Source: an uncultured Flavobacteriales bacterium
GTDB lineage: Bacteria; Bacteroidota; Bacteroidia; Flavobacteriales; Weeksellaceae
Direction of reading: 5' to 3'
Length of the DNA: 64,000 nt
Assembly (NCBI GenBank): GCA_937973555.1
Contig: CALJKL010000002.1
Coordinates: 13,269 to 77,268, forward strand
Shown here: positions 34,373 to 43,414 of the stretch, piece by piece
Layout: each line of letters begins with the position of its first letter
Position numbering within the stretch: position 1 is the first letter of the stretch
Notes under the pieces: generated by a model
Told to the model about the DNA's origin: nothing
Databases searched by the model: none
Seen by the model: only the letters and a program-made list of their open reading frames with translations
Made by a program: the position numbers and the translations under genes

Positions 34373-35854
34373 ATGAAGAAGAACTTGGCTTTCGGTCTTA
34401 TATTTCTCTATACATTAATTTTTTCACAATACTATTCAGAAAAGTATCGCCCGCAGTTTCATTTTTCTCCCGAAAAAATGTGGATGAACGATCCTAATGG
34501 TCTTGTTTATTTTAATGGAAAATATCATTTGTTTTATCAATATTATCCAGATGCTAATGTTTGGGGTCCTATGCATTGGGGGCATGCCATAAGCACAGAT
34601 CTTATCCATTGGAAGCATCTTCCGATAGCACTTTATCCTGACGCATTGGGTTGGATTTTTTCCGGAAGTGCCGTCATTGATAAAAATAATACTGCAGGTT
34701 TTGGTAAAAATGCCATGGTGGCTATTTTCACTTACCATAATGATGAAATTTGGAAGGCAGGAAATAAAAATACAGAAAGTCAGGGGATTGCATACAGTTT
34801 AGACGAAGGCAATACCTGGACGAAATATGAGGGCAATCCGGTGCTGAACAATCAAGGAGAGCAAGATTTCCGTGATCCTAAGGTTTTCTGGAACGATAAG
34901 ATTAATCAATGGACGATGGTTTTAGCGGTGCAGGATCATTTGCAGATTTATTCCTCGCCCAATCTTAAAAATTGGAAACTGGAAAGCCGTTTCAAGCCCG
35001 AAAATGATCTTGATGTAGGCGTTTGGGAATGCCCGGATTTGATAAAAATGAAGGTGGGAAATTCTAAAGAAGAAAAATGGGTTTTAATACAAAATCACGG
35101 AAGAAAGGCACCTAATGGAGGCTCAGGAACGCGTTATTGGGTGGGTGATTTTGACGGCAAAACCTTCAAAAATACACAACCTTCTGTTTGGATGGATTAC
35201 GGTACAGATTTCTATGCTGGCGTTACTTTCAGCAATGTCCCAAATGACAAAATTTTATTTATCGCATGGATGAGCAATTGGTTATATGCCACCAAAGTGC
35301 CTACGGAAGCATGGCGCAGCGCTATGACTTTGCCAAGGGAACTGTTTCTAAAGAAAATAGGAAGTCAATATATTTTAACTCAAAAAATAATAGACACTTT
35401 CAGCAAAATTACATCGCCTGTTTTGAAAGTTGGTGAATTAAAACTTCCTTTTGAAAAGAAACTCAATTTGGCTCAAAAAGAAATTACATTCAATATAGAA
35501 GGTTCTCAAAATGATTTTAAAATAGAATTTGCCAATGCCAAAAAAGAATTTTTTGAAATAGCATTGAAAGGCAATCAACTGATAACAGACAGAAAAAAAT
35601 CTGGGAAAACAGATTTTGAAGAAACCTTTGCAGAAAAACCGCAGACGATGGATTTGAGAAATCAAAAAATCAGAAATGTTCAGTTGATTCTGGATCAGGC
35701 TTCTGTGGAAATCCTTCTGAATGATGGTGAATTTTCGATGACGAATATCTATTTCCCATCAGAAAATTTTAATCTTCTCAAAATTAGTTCTGCTACAAAA
35801 TCAGGAATTAAAAATTTGAAAATCAACAAGATAAAATCTATTTGGAAAAAATAA
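34373..35854 (+). CDS. Secreted GH32 beta-fructosidase (levanase/inulinase/sucrase type)
   Basis: A 493-residue protein with a signal peptide (MKKNLAFGLIFLYTLIFSQ). The catalytic sites of GH32 are complete: nucleophile Asp40 in WMNDPNG, Asp168 in FRDPKV (transition-state stabiliser) and acid/base Glu219 in WECPDL. FYAGVTFSN follows. The C-terminal beta-sandwich (about residues 350-493) completes the family architecture. It should hydrolyse beta-fructosides (sucrose, levan or inulin) outside the inner membrane. It is followed 5 nt later by a sugar porter, so the released hexose is probably imported by it. Confidence 0.93.
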   Translation: MKKNLAFGLIFLYTLIFSQYYSEKYRPQFHFSPEKMWMNDPNGLVYFNGKYHLFYQYYPDANVWGPMHWGHAISTDLIHWKHLPIALYPDALGWIFSGSAVIDKNNTAGFGKNAMVAIFTYHNDEIWKAGNKNTESQGIAYSLDEGNTWTKYEGNPVLNNQGEQDFRDPKVFWNDKINQWTMVLAVQDHLQIYSSPNLKNWKLESRFKPENDLDVGVWECPDLIKMKVGNSKEEKWVLIQNHGRKAPNGGSGTRYWVGDFDGKTFKNTQPSVWMDYGTDFYAGVTFSNVPNDKILFIAWMSNWLYATKVPTEAWRSAMTLPRELFLKKIGSQYILTQKIIDTFSKITSPVLKVGELKLPFEKKLNLAQKEITFNIEGSQNDFKIEFANAKKEFFEIALKGNQLITDRKKSGKTDFEETFAEKPQTMDLRNQKIRNVQLILDQASVEILLNDGEFSMTNIYFPSENFNLLKISSATKSGIKNLKINKIKSIWKK

Positions 35855-35859
35855 ACGAT

Positions 35860-37179
35860 ATGAATACAAAACTTATTTTTTGGTCTGTGGTAGTTGCTTT
35901 AGCCGGATTTTTATTCGGATTTGACACGGTGGTCATTTCGGGAGCAGACAAACAACTCCAGCAACTTTGGGGCAGTTCAGATCTGTTTCATGGCTTGGTA
36001 GTGATGAGCTCGGCACTTTGGGGTACCGTTATTGGTGCTGTTTTCGGGTCGTATCCCACCAATATTTTAGGTAGAAAAAAGACCTTAATCATTATCGGAA
36101 TTTTATTTTTCTTCTCTGCTTTGGGAAGTGCTTTTGCGAACAATCCTTATGTTTTTGCGGTTTTCAGATTTATTGGCGGATTGGGAATTGGTGCTTCTAC
36201 CATAGCCGCACCGGCTTATGTTTCTGAAATTGCGCCTGCCAAAAACCGTGGAAAACTGGTGGCATTGTACCAGTTTAACATCGTTTTTGGGATTTTGATT
36301 GCTTTTACATCCAACTATTTACTGAAAGACGTGGGAGCAGATTCCTGGAGATGGATGCTGGGTATACAAATGTTGCCGGCACTTGTTTACACTCTTTTGG
36401 TGATGGGAATTCCTGAAAGTCCGCGTTGGTTAATGGATTACAAAAATGATAAAGAAGAAGCCATGAGAATCCTTCGATTAATAAATTCTGAAAATGATAT
36501 TGAAGCAGAAATTGCAGCCATAGAAAATGAAAAATCTCAGGAGGTGAATAATGAAAACATCTTCATGAAGAAATACAGAATACCTTTGTTGCTGGCTTTT
36601 TTCATTGCTTTTTTCAATCAATTTTCCGGGATTAATGCTTTCTTGTATTACGCGCCAAGGATTTTTGAATTAGCAGGTTTAGAGAAATCAGCTTCTTTTT
36701 TAAGTAGTATTGGGATTGGAGCAATCAATTTAGTTTTCACGATGATTGGTATTTCTTTTATTGATAAATATGGCAGAAAAACCTTAATGTATATAGGCTC
36801 TATAGGATATATTATTTCTTTGGGGTTGGTTAGTTTAGCTTTTTTATATGAATGGAAGGGCATGCTGGTTCCGGTTTTCTTTTTTTTGTTTATTGCATCT
36901 CATGCCATAGGGCAGGGGGCAGTAATCTGGGTGTTTATTTCGGAGTTGTTCCCGAATAAGCTTAGAGCAGCAGGGCAGTCTTTCGGCTCTTCTGTACATT
37001 GGGTTTTAGCAGCATTGATTCCTTCCTTTATTCCATTTTTGTTTAAGGAAATAGGTACAGCAACCGTATTCTTTATTTTTACGGGAATGATGGTTTGGCA
37101 GTTGTTTTGGGTGTTTTTCAAAATGCCGGAAACGAAAGGACAAACGCTGGAAGATTTGGCAGAAAAATTATCGAATTAA
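35860..37179 (+). CDS. Sugar porter (MFS) hexose transporter
   Basis: A 439-residue protein with 12 predicted helices of the sugar porter family. The signatures are FGFDTVVISGA (helix 1), GRKKTLIIIG (loop 2-3), PESPRWL (after helix 6), QFSGINAFLYYAPRIF (helix 7), D-KYGRKTL and PETKGQTLEDL at the C-terminus. The sugar is inferred to be fructose or glucose because the gene follows a GH32 fructosidase by 5 nt. The true start is the ATG at 35860; the extension to 35842 begins with TTG inside the GH32 coding end. Confidence 0.92.
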   Translation: MNTKLIFWSVVVALAGFLFGFDTVVISGADKQLQQLWGSSDLFHGLVVMSSALWGTVIGAVFGSYPTNILGRKKTLIIIGILFFFSALGSAFANNPYVFAVFRFIGGLGIGASTIAAPAYVSEIAPAKNRGKLVALYQFNIVFGILIAFTSNYLLKDVGADSWRWMLGIQMLPALVYTLLVMGIPESPRWLMDYKNDKEEAMRILRLINSENDIEAEIAAIENEKSQEVNNENIFMKKYRIPLLLAFFIAFFNQFSGINAFLYYAPRIFELAGLEKSASFLSSIGIGAINLVFTMIGISFIDKYGRKTLMYIGSIGYIISLGLVSLAFLYEWKGMLVPVFFFLFIASHAIGQGAVIWVFISELFPNKLRAAGQSFGSSVHWVLAALIPSFIPFLFKEIGTATVFFIFTGMMVWQLFWVFFKMPETKGQTLEDLAEKLSN

Positions 37180-37182
37180 AAT

Positions 37183-37214
37183 AAAAAGCCTTGAAGATTT
37201 CTTCAAGGCTTTTT
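37183..37214 (+). terminator. Terminator after the GH32/sugar porter pair
   Basis: AAAAAGCCTTGAAG (37183-37196) pairs with CTTCAAGGCTTTTT (37201-37214) around a 4-nt loop. It is symmetric and can also act on the converging GH25 gene. Confidence 0.88.
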
Positions 37215-37223
37215 AATGTTTAT

Positions 37224-38087
37224 TCAGTTTAAGGTTAAATTTCTGAAACTCCAAGAATTTCCATTGTATACATTGAGGTCTACTTTTGCATTGATGCCTT
37301 TTACGATACCGTTTTCGGTAAATTGCCACATTTTCCAATCGTCTTCTGGTGAAGGAATGGTAACGTTATTGTAATTCGCCAGCCATAGTGGGTAATCATT
37401 AAATTCATCCCTCAGATAATCTTTATAATAGTAATAATAGGTGTATATAATTGGCTTTTTCCCATATTTTTCCTCTACAATTTGAAGCCAGGTTTTAAGG
37501 TCTTCTATAAATTTTTCATGAGATTTTCTTCTCGGGATTTTTTCTATATCTACCACAGGAACTAGATCGCCTTCTTCCAACTGAACACTTTCCAGGTAAT
37601 TGTTGGCCTGCAATATAGGGTCTTCGTCAGGCTTATAAAAATGATACGCCCCTCTTATCAGTTCATTTTCCTTGGCGGCTTCCCAGAAATTGTCAAAGTT
37701 TTTATCTTTCTTTTTATTGCCCATGGTAGCGCGCATTACCACAAAGTCTAATTTGATGGATCCATTGGCAATGCTGAGACTATCCCAGCTGATGTCTTTT
37801 TGTTCCTGATAATGCGAAATGTCAAACCCGAAAATTTTGTCATTATATTCGGTAACAATTCTATTGATTCTTGCAGTTTCCTCTTCAGAATTATTCAGAT
37901 TTTTAGGTATTGATTTTTCAAAATACATGGCATAATAAAAGGAAATCTTATTTTTGAGATACCAGCCTGTAAAAAGCAGTGCAATGCCCATGATCAACAA
38001 TAAGAAATACCGGCGAAAATTATAATTTTTTCGCCTTTTTTGGTGTATCTTTTTTCTTTGTTTAAAAATAATCTTCTTTTTCGTCAT
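37224..38087 (-). CDS. GH25 lysozyme-family protein, membrane anchored
   Basis: A 287-residue protein with a very basic N-terminus and a transmembrane anchor (about residues 27-46, FLLLIMGIALLFTGWYL). The GH25 domain (about 78-287) shows FGFDISHYQ, LDFVVMRATMG, GAYHFYKP and VPVVDIE with the catalytic Asp/Glu pair. GH25 enzymes are muramidases (lysozymes) of the DExGxE-type barrel. It is likely periplasmic and anchored in the inner membrane, remodelling peptidoglycan. It is divergent from ndh with only 57 nt between start codons. Confidence 0.9.
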   Translation of the reverse strand: MTKKKIIFKQRKKIHQKRRKNYNFRRYFLLLIMGIALLFTGWYLKNKISFYYAMYFEKSIPKNLNNSEEETARINRIVTEYNDKIFGFDISHYQEQKDISWDSLSIANGSIKLDFVVMRATMGNKKKDKNFDNFWEAAKENELIRGAYHFYKPDEDPILQANNYLESVQLEEGDLVPVVDIEKIPRRKSHEKFIEDLKTWLQIVEEKYGKKPIIYTYYYYYKDYLRDEFNDYPLWLANYNNVTIPSPEDDWKMWQFTENGIVKGINAKVDLNVYNGNSWSFRNLTLN

Positions 38088-38095
38088 GAGTTTTG

Positions 38096-38103
38096 CAAAA
38101 ATA
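38096..38103 (-). promoter_or_regulatory. -7 box for the GH25 gene
   Basis: Minus-strand TATTTTTG matches TAnnTTTG exactly and ends 8 nt before the GH25 ATG (38087). It lies 24 bp from the oppositely oriented ndh box at 38128-38135. Confidence 0.45.
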
Positions 38104-38127
38104 AACTTTTTGGAAAAATATTTTCAG

Positions 38128-38135
38128 TATTTTTG
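38128..38135 (+). promoter_or_regulatory. -7 box for ndh
   Basis: TATTTTTG matches TAnnTTTG exactly, 9 nt before the ndh ATG at 38145. A TTG at 38110-38112 would give a 15-nt spacer, slightly short. Confidence 0.45.
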
Positions 38136-38144
38136 TTATATGCT

Positions 38145-39407
38145 ATGGATAAGCGTGATAAAATAATTGTCATTGGTGGCGGTTTTGCAGGTTTGCAGTT
38201 TGCCCGAAAACTCAATGGAAAGGTTGGGAAAAAGGTAATTATGATTGATAAAGCCAATCACCATATGTTTCAGCCCTTATTTTATCAGGTAGCTTGTGGA
38301 AGAATAGAGCCCTCCAATATTTCTTTTCCGTTCAGAAAAATATTTCAACGTTCCAAAAATGTTCAGTTTAGAATGTCTGAAGTAAAAAAAATTCTTCCCG
38401 AAGAAAATAAAGTCATTACAGAAGACCATACCTTTCATTATGATAAATTGGTTATTGCTACAGGATGTAGTACCAATTTTTTTGGAAATCAGAAAATGGA
38501 GCGTTTAACTTTTGGAATGAAAAATACTCAAGAAGCGATATCCATCAGAAACCATATTCTCCTCACTTTTGAGAAACTTATCATAGAAAAAAGCAGTAGT
38601 GATGATGGAAACTGGAATATTGTAATAGTAGGTTCCGGACCAACAGGGGTGGAGCTGGCAGGAGCTTTTGCAGAGATGAAAAAAAATATTTTGCCAAGAG
38701 ACTATCCAAGAATGAATTTTGAAGATCTAGAAATTATTCTGATCAGTGCCACTTCAAAACCTCTGGCTAATATGAGTGAAGAATCTCAAAAAGAGTCAGA
38801 GAAATATTTGAAAGAATTGGGCGTGAAATTAATTCTGGATGATTTAGTAATAGATTATGATGGAGATAAGGTTTTTCTGAAAGGAGGTAGTGTTATTCCA
38901 AGCAATAATGTGATATGGGCAGCTGGCGTAAGTGGAAATATCATAGAAGGGCTGTCTGAAGAATCTCTTAAAAACAATAGATATATCGTAGACCGATACA
39001 ATAGGATAAAAGGATTAGACAATATTTTTGCCATTGGTGATATAGCCTACATGGAAACACCATTATATCCTAAAGGCCATCCTCAGGTGGCTAACGTGGC
39101 TATTAATCAGGGAAAGAATTTGGCAAAAAATTTTCTTAGAACAGAAGAAAATTGGAGGGAATATGAATACGATGACAAAGGCAGTATGGCTACCATTGGA
39201 AAACATAAAGCAGTGGTAGATTTGCCAAAATTCAAATTTCAAGGTATTTTTGCATGGTATTTTTGGATGTTTCTCCATTTGATGCTGATTTTGAGTGTTC
39301 GAAATAAGCTTGCCGTTTTTTTCAATTGGCTGTGGAGTTATGTCAATAGAGATTCATCCTTACGTTTAATTATTTTACCTAATAAAAAAAATAATATCGA
39401 GCAATGA
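38145..39407 (+). CDS. ndh: Type II NADH dehydrogenase (NDH-2)
   Basis: A 420-residue FAD-dependent protein. It has an FAD-binding GGGFAGLQFARKL (about residues 11-23), an NAD-binding VIVGSGPTGVELAGAFAEM (about 160-178), AIGDIAYME with the FAD Asp, and a C-terminal amphipathic membrane-binding region (WYFWMFLHLMLIL then NWLWSYVNRDSS). NDH-2 oxidises NADH and reduces quinone without pumping protons. The open frame begins at 38040, but the ATG at 38145 fits the family and the -7 box. The stop overlaps the trmD start by 4 nt. Confidence 0.92.
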   Translation: MDKRDKIIVIGGGFAGLQFARKLNGKVGKKVIMIDKANHHMFQPLFYQVACGRIEPSNISFPFRKIFQRSKNVQFRMSEVKKILPEENKVITEDHTFHYDKLVIATGCSTNFFGNQKMERLTFGMKNTQEAISIRNHILLTFEKLIIEKSSSDDGNWNIVIVGSGPTGVELAGAFAEMKKNILPRDYPRMNFEDLEIILISATSKPLANMSEESQKESEKYLKELGVKLILDDLVIDYDGDKVFLKGGSVIPSNNVIWAAGVSGNIIEGLSEESLKNNRYIVDRYNRIKGLDNIFAIGDIAYMETPLYPKGHPQVANVAINQGKNLAKNFLRTEENWREYEYDDKGSMATIGKHKAVVDLPKFKFQGIFAWYFWMFLHLMLILSVRNKLAVFFNWLWSYVNRDSSLRLIILPNKKNNIEQ

Positions 39408-40084
39408 GAATAGATATTATAAGTGCAGTGCCAGATTTGATGGAGAGTCCATTCAAAACCTCAATTTTGAAACGTGCAATGGAAAAAGGATTGGCAGAAG
39501 TTCATTTTCACAATGTTCGAGATTTTGCCTTTAACAAGCATCGTCAGATAGATGATACCGTCTATGGAGGCGGTGCCGGAATGGTGATGATGATAGAACC
39601 TTTGGATTTGTGCATTTCTCAACTGAAGTCTGAGAGAGAATATGATGATATCATCTATCTTACCCCAGATGGAGAAACTTTTAATCAAAAAATAGCCAAT
39701 GCTTATTCTTTGAAAAAAAACCTGATCTTTTTGTGTGGCCATTATAAAGGCATAGACCAAAGACTTAGAGATTTGCATATTACCCGTGAGATTTCTATTG
39801 GAGATTTCGTGTTAACGGGTGGAGAATTGGCAGCCTGCGTATTGGCAGATGCCATTATAAGACTTCTTCCTGGGGTTTTGAATGATGAACAAAGTGCATT
39901 GACGGATAGTTTTCAAGATAACCTGCTTTCTCCGCCTATTTATACCAAACCAGAAGAATATAAAGGAATGAGGGTTCCTGAAGTACTTTTGAGCGGTAAT
40001 TTTGGAAAAATAGAAGAATGGCGTCATGACAAAGCCATTGAAGCAACAAAGTTAAAACGACCTGATTTATTAAAAGATTTTTAA
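39404..40084 (+). CDS. trmD: tRNA (guanine-N1)-methyltransferase TrmD
   Basis: A 226-residue TrmD, a SPOUT-class enzyme that methylates G37 in tRNAs using SAM. Visible motifs are the N-terminal RIDIISAVPDLME, VYGGGAGMVMMIEPL, the knot region LCGHYKGIDQR, GDFVLTGGELAACVL and LSGNFGKIEEWR. It overlaps ndh by 4 nt, suggesting translational coupling with a respiratory gene, without an obvious functional reason. It is usually near rpsP/rplS/rimM in other phyla, which is not the case here. Confidence 0.95.
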   Translation: MRIDIISAVPDLMESPFKTSILKRAMEKGLAEVHFHNVRDFAFNKHRQIDDTVYGGGAGMVMMIEPLDLCISQLKSEREYDDIIYLTPDGETFNQKIANAYSLKKNLIFLCGHYKGIDQRLRDLHITREISIGDFVLTGGELAACVLADAIIRLLPGVLNDEQSALTDSFQDNLLSPPIYTKPEEYKGMRVPEVLLSGNFGKIEEWRHDKAIEATKLKRPDLLKDF

Positions 40085-40139
40085 AAATAATAAATATTTT
40101 TCATTAAATTTGCAATCTAATAAAATGTTAGGTTGAGGC

Positions 40140-41099
40140 ATGGGGAATTTTTTGAATAAAGAATTGATAATGTTCTATAATGTAGAAAATTTATTCTCTC
40201 CGGATCCTAAACCCCAACATATATTAGATCCTACGATTTCGGGATTTAGAAATTGGGATGAAAAAAAGTATCAGAACAAACTTCACAAAATTGCCAATGT
40301 TTTTAGGCTGATAGAAGAAAAAGAGGCTGTATTGCCTATGATTATTGGCTTGGCGGAAGTTTTTGAAGAGGGAAATTTGAAAGATTTGGTTGCCCTAAAT
40401 CCTTTTAAAGAAAATTTCGGCATAGTGCATTATGATTCTTTAGATGAAAGAGGAGTAGATACGGCTCTTTTATATGATAAAAGAAAACTACAGTTGATAG
40501 ACTCGGAGCCTATTTCTTTTGTCTTTGAAAATGGACCGCAATGCCGAGAAAATTTTGATACAACAAGAGACGTTCTTTTTTGCAAATTGAAATTTAATGA
40601 AGAAATTATTAATGTTTTCGTCATGCATCTTCCCTCTAAAAGAGATAAAGATATCAATAGTCCAAAACGAGATTTCATCATTGATTCAATAAGAAATAGG
40701 ATACTAAAACGATATAAAGATTCTGGAGAAGCAATAATAATTTGCGGAGATTTTAATGAAAATCCTTTAGAAAAGAATCTTAATAAGCTTTTGTATGATG
40801 AAGAAGATGTTCAAATTTTTGAAAATCCTTATGTAGAATTATATCAAAACAAAGTATATTCTACTTTTCATTACAAGGAAGGATTGCTTTTTGATCAGAT
40901 TTTTCTTTCCAAACACTTTTTTCATTCTGCTTTTTCTTTGAATTATGAAAAAGCTACAGTGTTTAATTCTGAGAAAATTAGTGTCTGGAACAAAAAATAC
41001 AAAAACAGGCCTTACCGCACATATGCAGGGACAAGATACCTTGGAGGCTATAGCGACCATTATCCTGTATTTGTAGAATTAAGAAGAAAAAATATATAA
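40140..41099 (+). CDS. Endonuclease/exonuclease/phosphatase-family protein
   Basis: A 319-residue protein of the EEP (DNase I-like) fold. The N-terminal FYNVENLFSP Asn motif, GLAEVFE, VFVMHLPSKRD, ICGDFNENP and the final GGYSDHYPVFVEL (Asp-His pair) are the conserved catalytic stretches. There is no signal peptide, so it is probably cytoplasmic. The substrate (DNA, phosphoinositide or other) cannot be told. It starts at the ATG at 40140 and ends 19 nt before the Lrp regulator. Confidence 0.85.
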   Translation: MGNFLNKELIMFYNVENLFSPDPKPQHILDPTISGFRNWDEKKYQNKLHKIANVFRLIEEKEAVLPMIIGLAEVFEEGNLKDLVALNPFKENFGIVHYDSLDERGVDTALLYDKRKLQLIDSEPISFVFENGPQCRENFDTTRDVLFCKLKFNEEIINVFVMHLPSKRDKDINSPKRDFIIDSIRNRILKRYKDSGEAIIICGDFNENPLEKNLNKLLYDEEDVQIFENPYVELYQNKVYSTFHYKEGLLFDQIFLSKHFFHSAFSLNYEKATVFNSEKISVWNKKYKNRPYRTYAGTRYLGGYSDHYPVFVELRRKNI

Positions 41100-41118
41100 T
41101 TAAATAATTGAATAATAT

Positions 41119-41589
41119 ATGAAAAGCTTTACAGAAGTAGGTTACAAATTAGATGCAATTGATAAAAAAATCATTTATATGTTGATGGATAATGCCAAAA
41201 CATCTTTGGCGCATATTTCCAAAAATATCGGTATCTCTACTACGGCAGTACATCAAAGAATAAAAAAACTGGAGAATGCCGGAGTTATAGAAAACTCGGT
41301 ATCTTTCCTTAATCCTAGAAAAATAGGATATAAAGTGGTTTCCTATATTGGTGTATTTATGGATCAGCCAAGCCATTTCCAAGACCTTATTAAATCCCTT
41401 AATGAAATTAATGAGATTGTAGAAGCACACTATACCACAGGAAATTATACTGTTTTCTTAAAAGTGCTTTGTATAGACAATGACCACTTGATGCAGATTT
41501 TAAGTAAAATTCAGAAACAAAAAGGCGTTATTAGAACAGAAACTTTTATATCTTTGGAACAGAGTATCAACAGACAATTAAAAGTTTAA
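41119..41589 (+). CDS. Lrp/AsnC-family transcriptional regulator
   Basis: A 156-residue regulator. The N-terminal HTH (about residues 13-55) contains DAIDKKIIYMLMDNAKTSL and IGISTTAVHQRIKKLENAGVI, the Lrp signature. The C-terminal RAM/AsnC ligand domain follows (YKVVSYIGVFMD, then HYTTGNYTVFLKV). These proteins form octamers that respond to amino acids or nucleosides. It lies 4 nt before deoC, so it may be cotranscribed with it or regulate it. Confidence 0.9.
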   Translation: MKSFTEVGYKLDAIDKKIIYMLMDNAKTSLAHISKNIGISTTAVHQRIKKLENAGVIENSVSFLNPRKIGYKVVSYIGVFMDQPSHFQDLIKSLNEINEIVEAHYTTGNYTVFLKVLCIDNDHLMQILSKIQKQKGVIRTETFISLEQSINRQLKV

Positions 41590-41593
41590 CGTC

Positions 41594-42337
41594 ATGAAAA
41601 TCAGCACTTATCTAGACTCTACTTACCTCAAGACACCTACACAATCGGGTCTATCAGAGAAAGATACGCTAGAGAAAGTATTAGATCTTACCCAGGAAGC
41701 TATAGATAATGACTTCTTTTCGGTAATGATTAGACCAGATTATGTAAAAAAGGTAAGAGATTTTATATCTGAAAAACAAGCAGATGTAAAGATTGGGACA
41801 GTAATTGGCTTCCATGAAGGTACCTATTCTACTGAGCATAAATTAGAGGAAGCCCAAAAGGCTATAGAGGATGGAGTAGACGAATTAGATTTTGTCATCA
41901 ATTATGAAGCCTACAAAAATGGCGATATAGACTTGGTGAAAAATGAATTCGTGAAGGGCACTAAACTTTGTTTGGACAATAGTAAAATAGCTAAATGGAT
42001 TATAGAAATTGCAGCGCTTACAGATGAGCAGATTGCAGATTTTACGAAAAAGATTTCTATTTGGGCAGAAGAAAACTTCAAGGCTGAAGATTTAGGAAGA
42101 ATCTTTGTAAAATCCTCTACAGGGTTCTATAAAACAGAAGGTGGAAAACCAAACGGAGCTACGGTAGAAGGCATTAAAATTATGCTGGCCAACGCGGGTA
42201 AATTGCCTGTAAAAGCGGCGGGCGGAATAAAAAATCCGCAAGAAGCCGAATTTATGATAAACCTTGGCATAAAAAGGATAGGAACTTCTTCTGCCAAAAG
42301 TTTAATTAACGATGATGAAATTACTGATGGGTATTAA
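41594..42337 (+). CDS. deoC: Deoxyribose-phosphate aldolase
   Basis: A 247-residue class I aldolase that splits 2-deoxyribose 5-phosphate to acetaldehyde and glyceraldehyde 3-phosphate. The N-terminal STYLDSTYLKTP, DVKIGTVIGFHEGTYSTEHK (residues 60-79), DELDFVINY, FVKSSTGFYK with the Schiff-base Lys, and KAAGGIKNPQEA are visible family motifs. It follows the Lrp-type regulator by 4 nt and ends at the terminator at 42362-42390. Confidence 0.93.
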   Translation: MKISTYLDSTYLKTPTQSGLSEKDTLEKVLDLTQEAIDNDFFSVMIRPDYVKKVRDFISEKQADVKIGTVIGFHEGTYSTEHKLEEAQKAIEDGVDELDFVINYEAYKNGDIDLVKNEFVKGTKLCLDNSKIAKWIIEIAALTDEQIADFTKKISIWAEENFKAEDLGRIFVKSSTGFYKTEGGKPNGATVEGIKIMLANAGKLPVKAAGGIKNPQEAEFMINLGIKRIGTSSAKSLINDDEITDGY

Positions 42338-42361
42338 TTCCACAGATATAATGAAATTAAA

Positions 42362-42390
42362 AAAAACTCCGATTCTGTCGGAGTTTTTTT
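42362..42390 (+). terminator. Terminator after deoC, identical core to the one at 59007
   Basis: CTCCGA pairs with TCGGAG around TTCTG, extended by A-runs and T-runs on the two sides. The 29-nt block of five A, CTCCGATTCTGTCGGAG and seven T is exactly repeated at 59006-59034. Confidence 0.88.
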
Positions 42391-42440
42391 ATGGGCGAAT
42401 TTAATAGAAATTCTGATGGATGAAATTCTAATATCCAATA

Positions 42441-43295
42441 TTATCCATTGTTTTGCCATTCTTCCTTATATTCTGATGGCGTTTTATTGAGGTATTTTTT
42501 GAACAGTCTATTAAAATAAGTTACATTGTTAAAACCATTGTTATAGCAGCTTTCTGCCACACTTTTATCTTGAATCAGAAAGGTGCAGGCTTTATCTATC
42601 CGGTATCGGTTTACGAATTCGGTAAATGTAATCTGGGTAGTCTTTTTAAAAAAATTACAAAATGCAGGCAAGGTAAGATTAGAAAGTTGAGCTACTACGG
42701 CAATGTCTATTTCCTTGTGATAATTTTTTTCTACATAAGTAAAGATGGTTTCCAGGCGTTCTCTGTTTTTTTTGATAAAAGTATAAGGCAATACTTCTGC
42801 ATTCAGCAGTGTATATTCATTGTTTTCGGCTAATTCCTGAAGGATTTCTAAAAGTAGAAGGTAACGTTTGGTGTTTTCGGTTTCCAGTAATTGATATAGT
42901 TTAGGCAGAATTTTATTTTTAACCTCGCTTCCAAAACTTATCCCAAATCTAGACATGGAAATCATTTTGTTAATCAGATTAAATTCTTTCAAATTTTGAG
43001 GAAAATTGATAATTTCCTGCTTAAACTGTACCACTATCTCTTCATGAGGATCTATTGCATTCATCCCAAAACCTGAATGGGGAACATTAGAGCCAATCAG
43101 TACCAAATCACCATTATTTATGATGCTCTTATGATAGCCAACGTGCCTTGTTCCTGATCCATCAACTACGCACACCAATTCTATTTCCGGATGGTAATGG
43201 TATTCCCATTTTAATTGTTCAACAGGTGAATCTAAATGTAATACTCTAAAACAAGAATTGTTGTCTGGTTTTATGTTTTCGTAGCTTACTTTCAT
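42441..43295 (-). CDS. AraC-family transcriptional regulator (sugar locus)
   Basis: A 284-residue regulator with an N-terminal cupin domain (about residues 25-110, YHPEIELVCVVDGSGTRHVG) and a C-terminal double HTH (about 190-284: VAQLSNLTLPAFCNFFKKTTQ and ESCYNNGFNNVTYFNRLFKKYLNKTPSEY). The gene is divergent from the MFS transporter with a 119-bp promoter region, the standard position for the regulator of a catabolic operon. The effector would be a sugar and the target is probably the transporter-trehalase-GH65 operon. Confidence 0.9.
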   Translation of the reverse strand: MKVSYENIKPDNNSCFRVLHLDSPVEQLKWEYHYHPEIELVCVVDGSGTRHVGYHKSIINNGDLVLIGSNVPHSGFGMNAIDPHEEIVVQFKQEIINFPQNLKEFNLINKMISMSRFGISFGSEVKNKILPKLYQLLETENTKRYLLLLEILQELAENNEYTLLNAEVLPYTFIKKNRERLETIFTYVEKNYHKEIDIAVVAQLSNLTLPAFCNFFKKTTQITFTEFVNRYRIDKACTFLIQDKSVAESCYNNGFNNVTYFNRLFKKYLNKTPSEYKEEWQNNG

Positions 43296-43414
43296 TCAAT
43301 TAATTATTATGTTAAACAAATATAGTATTTTGTATTAATATTGTTCAATCATATATTTACTGTGTTTAATTTAGATATATCTATTGGTAATAATTTTATC
43401 CAAGAAAATATACT
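43296..43414. promoter_or_regulatory. Divergent promoter region AraC regulator / MFS
   Basis: 119 bp of AT-rich DNA between two divergent genes. GTTAAACA (near 43311) and TGTTTAAT (near 43363) are near-complementary halves around an AT-rich centre. I cannot place a convincing -7/-33 pair for either gene. Confidence 0.35.
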
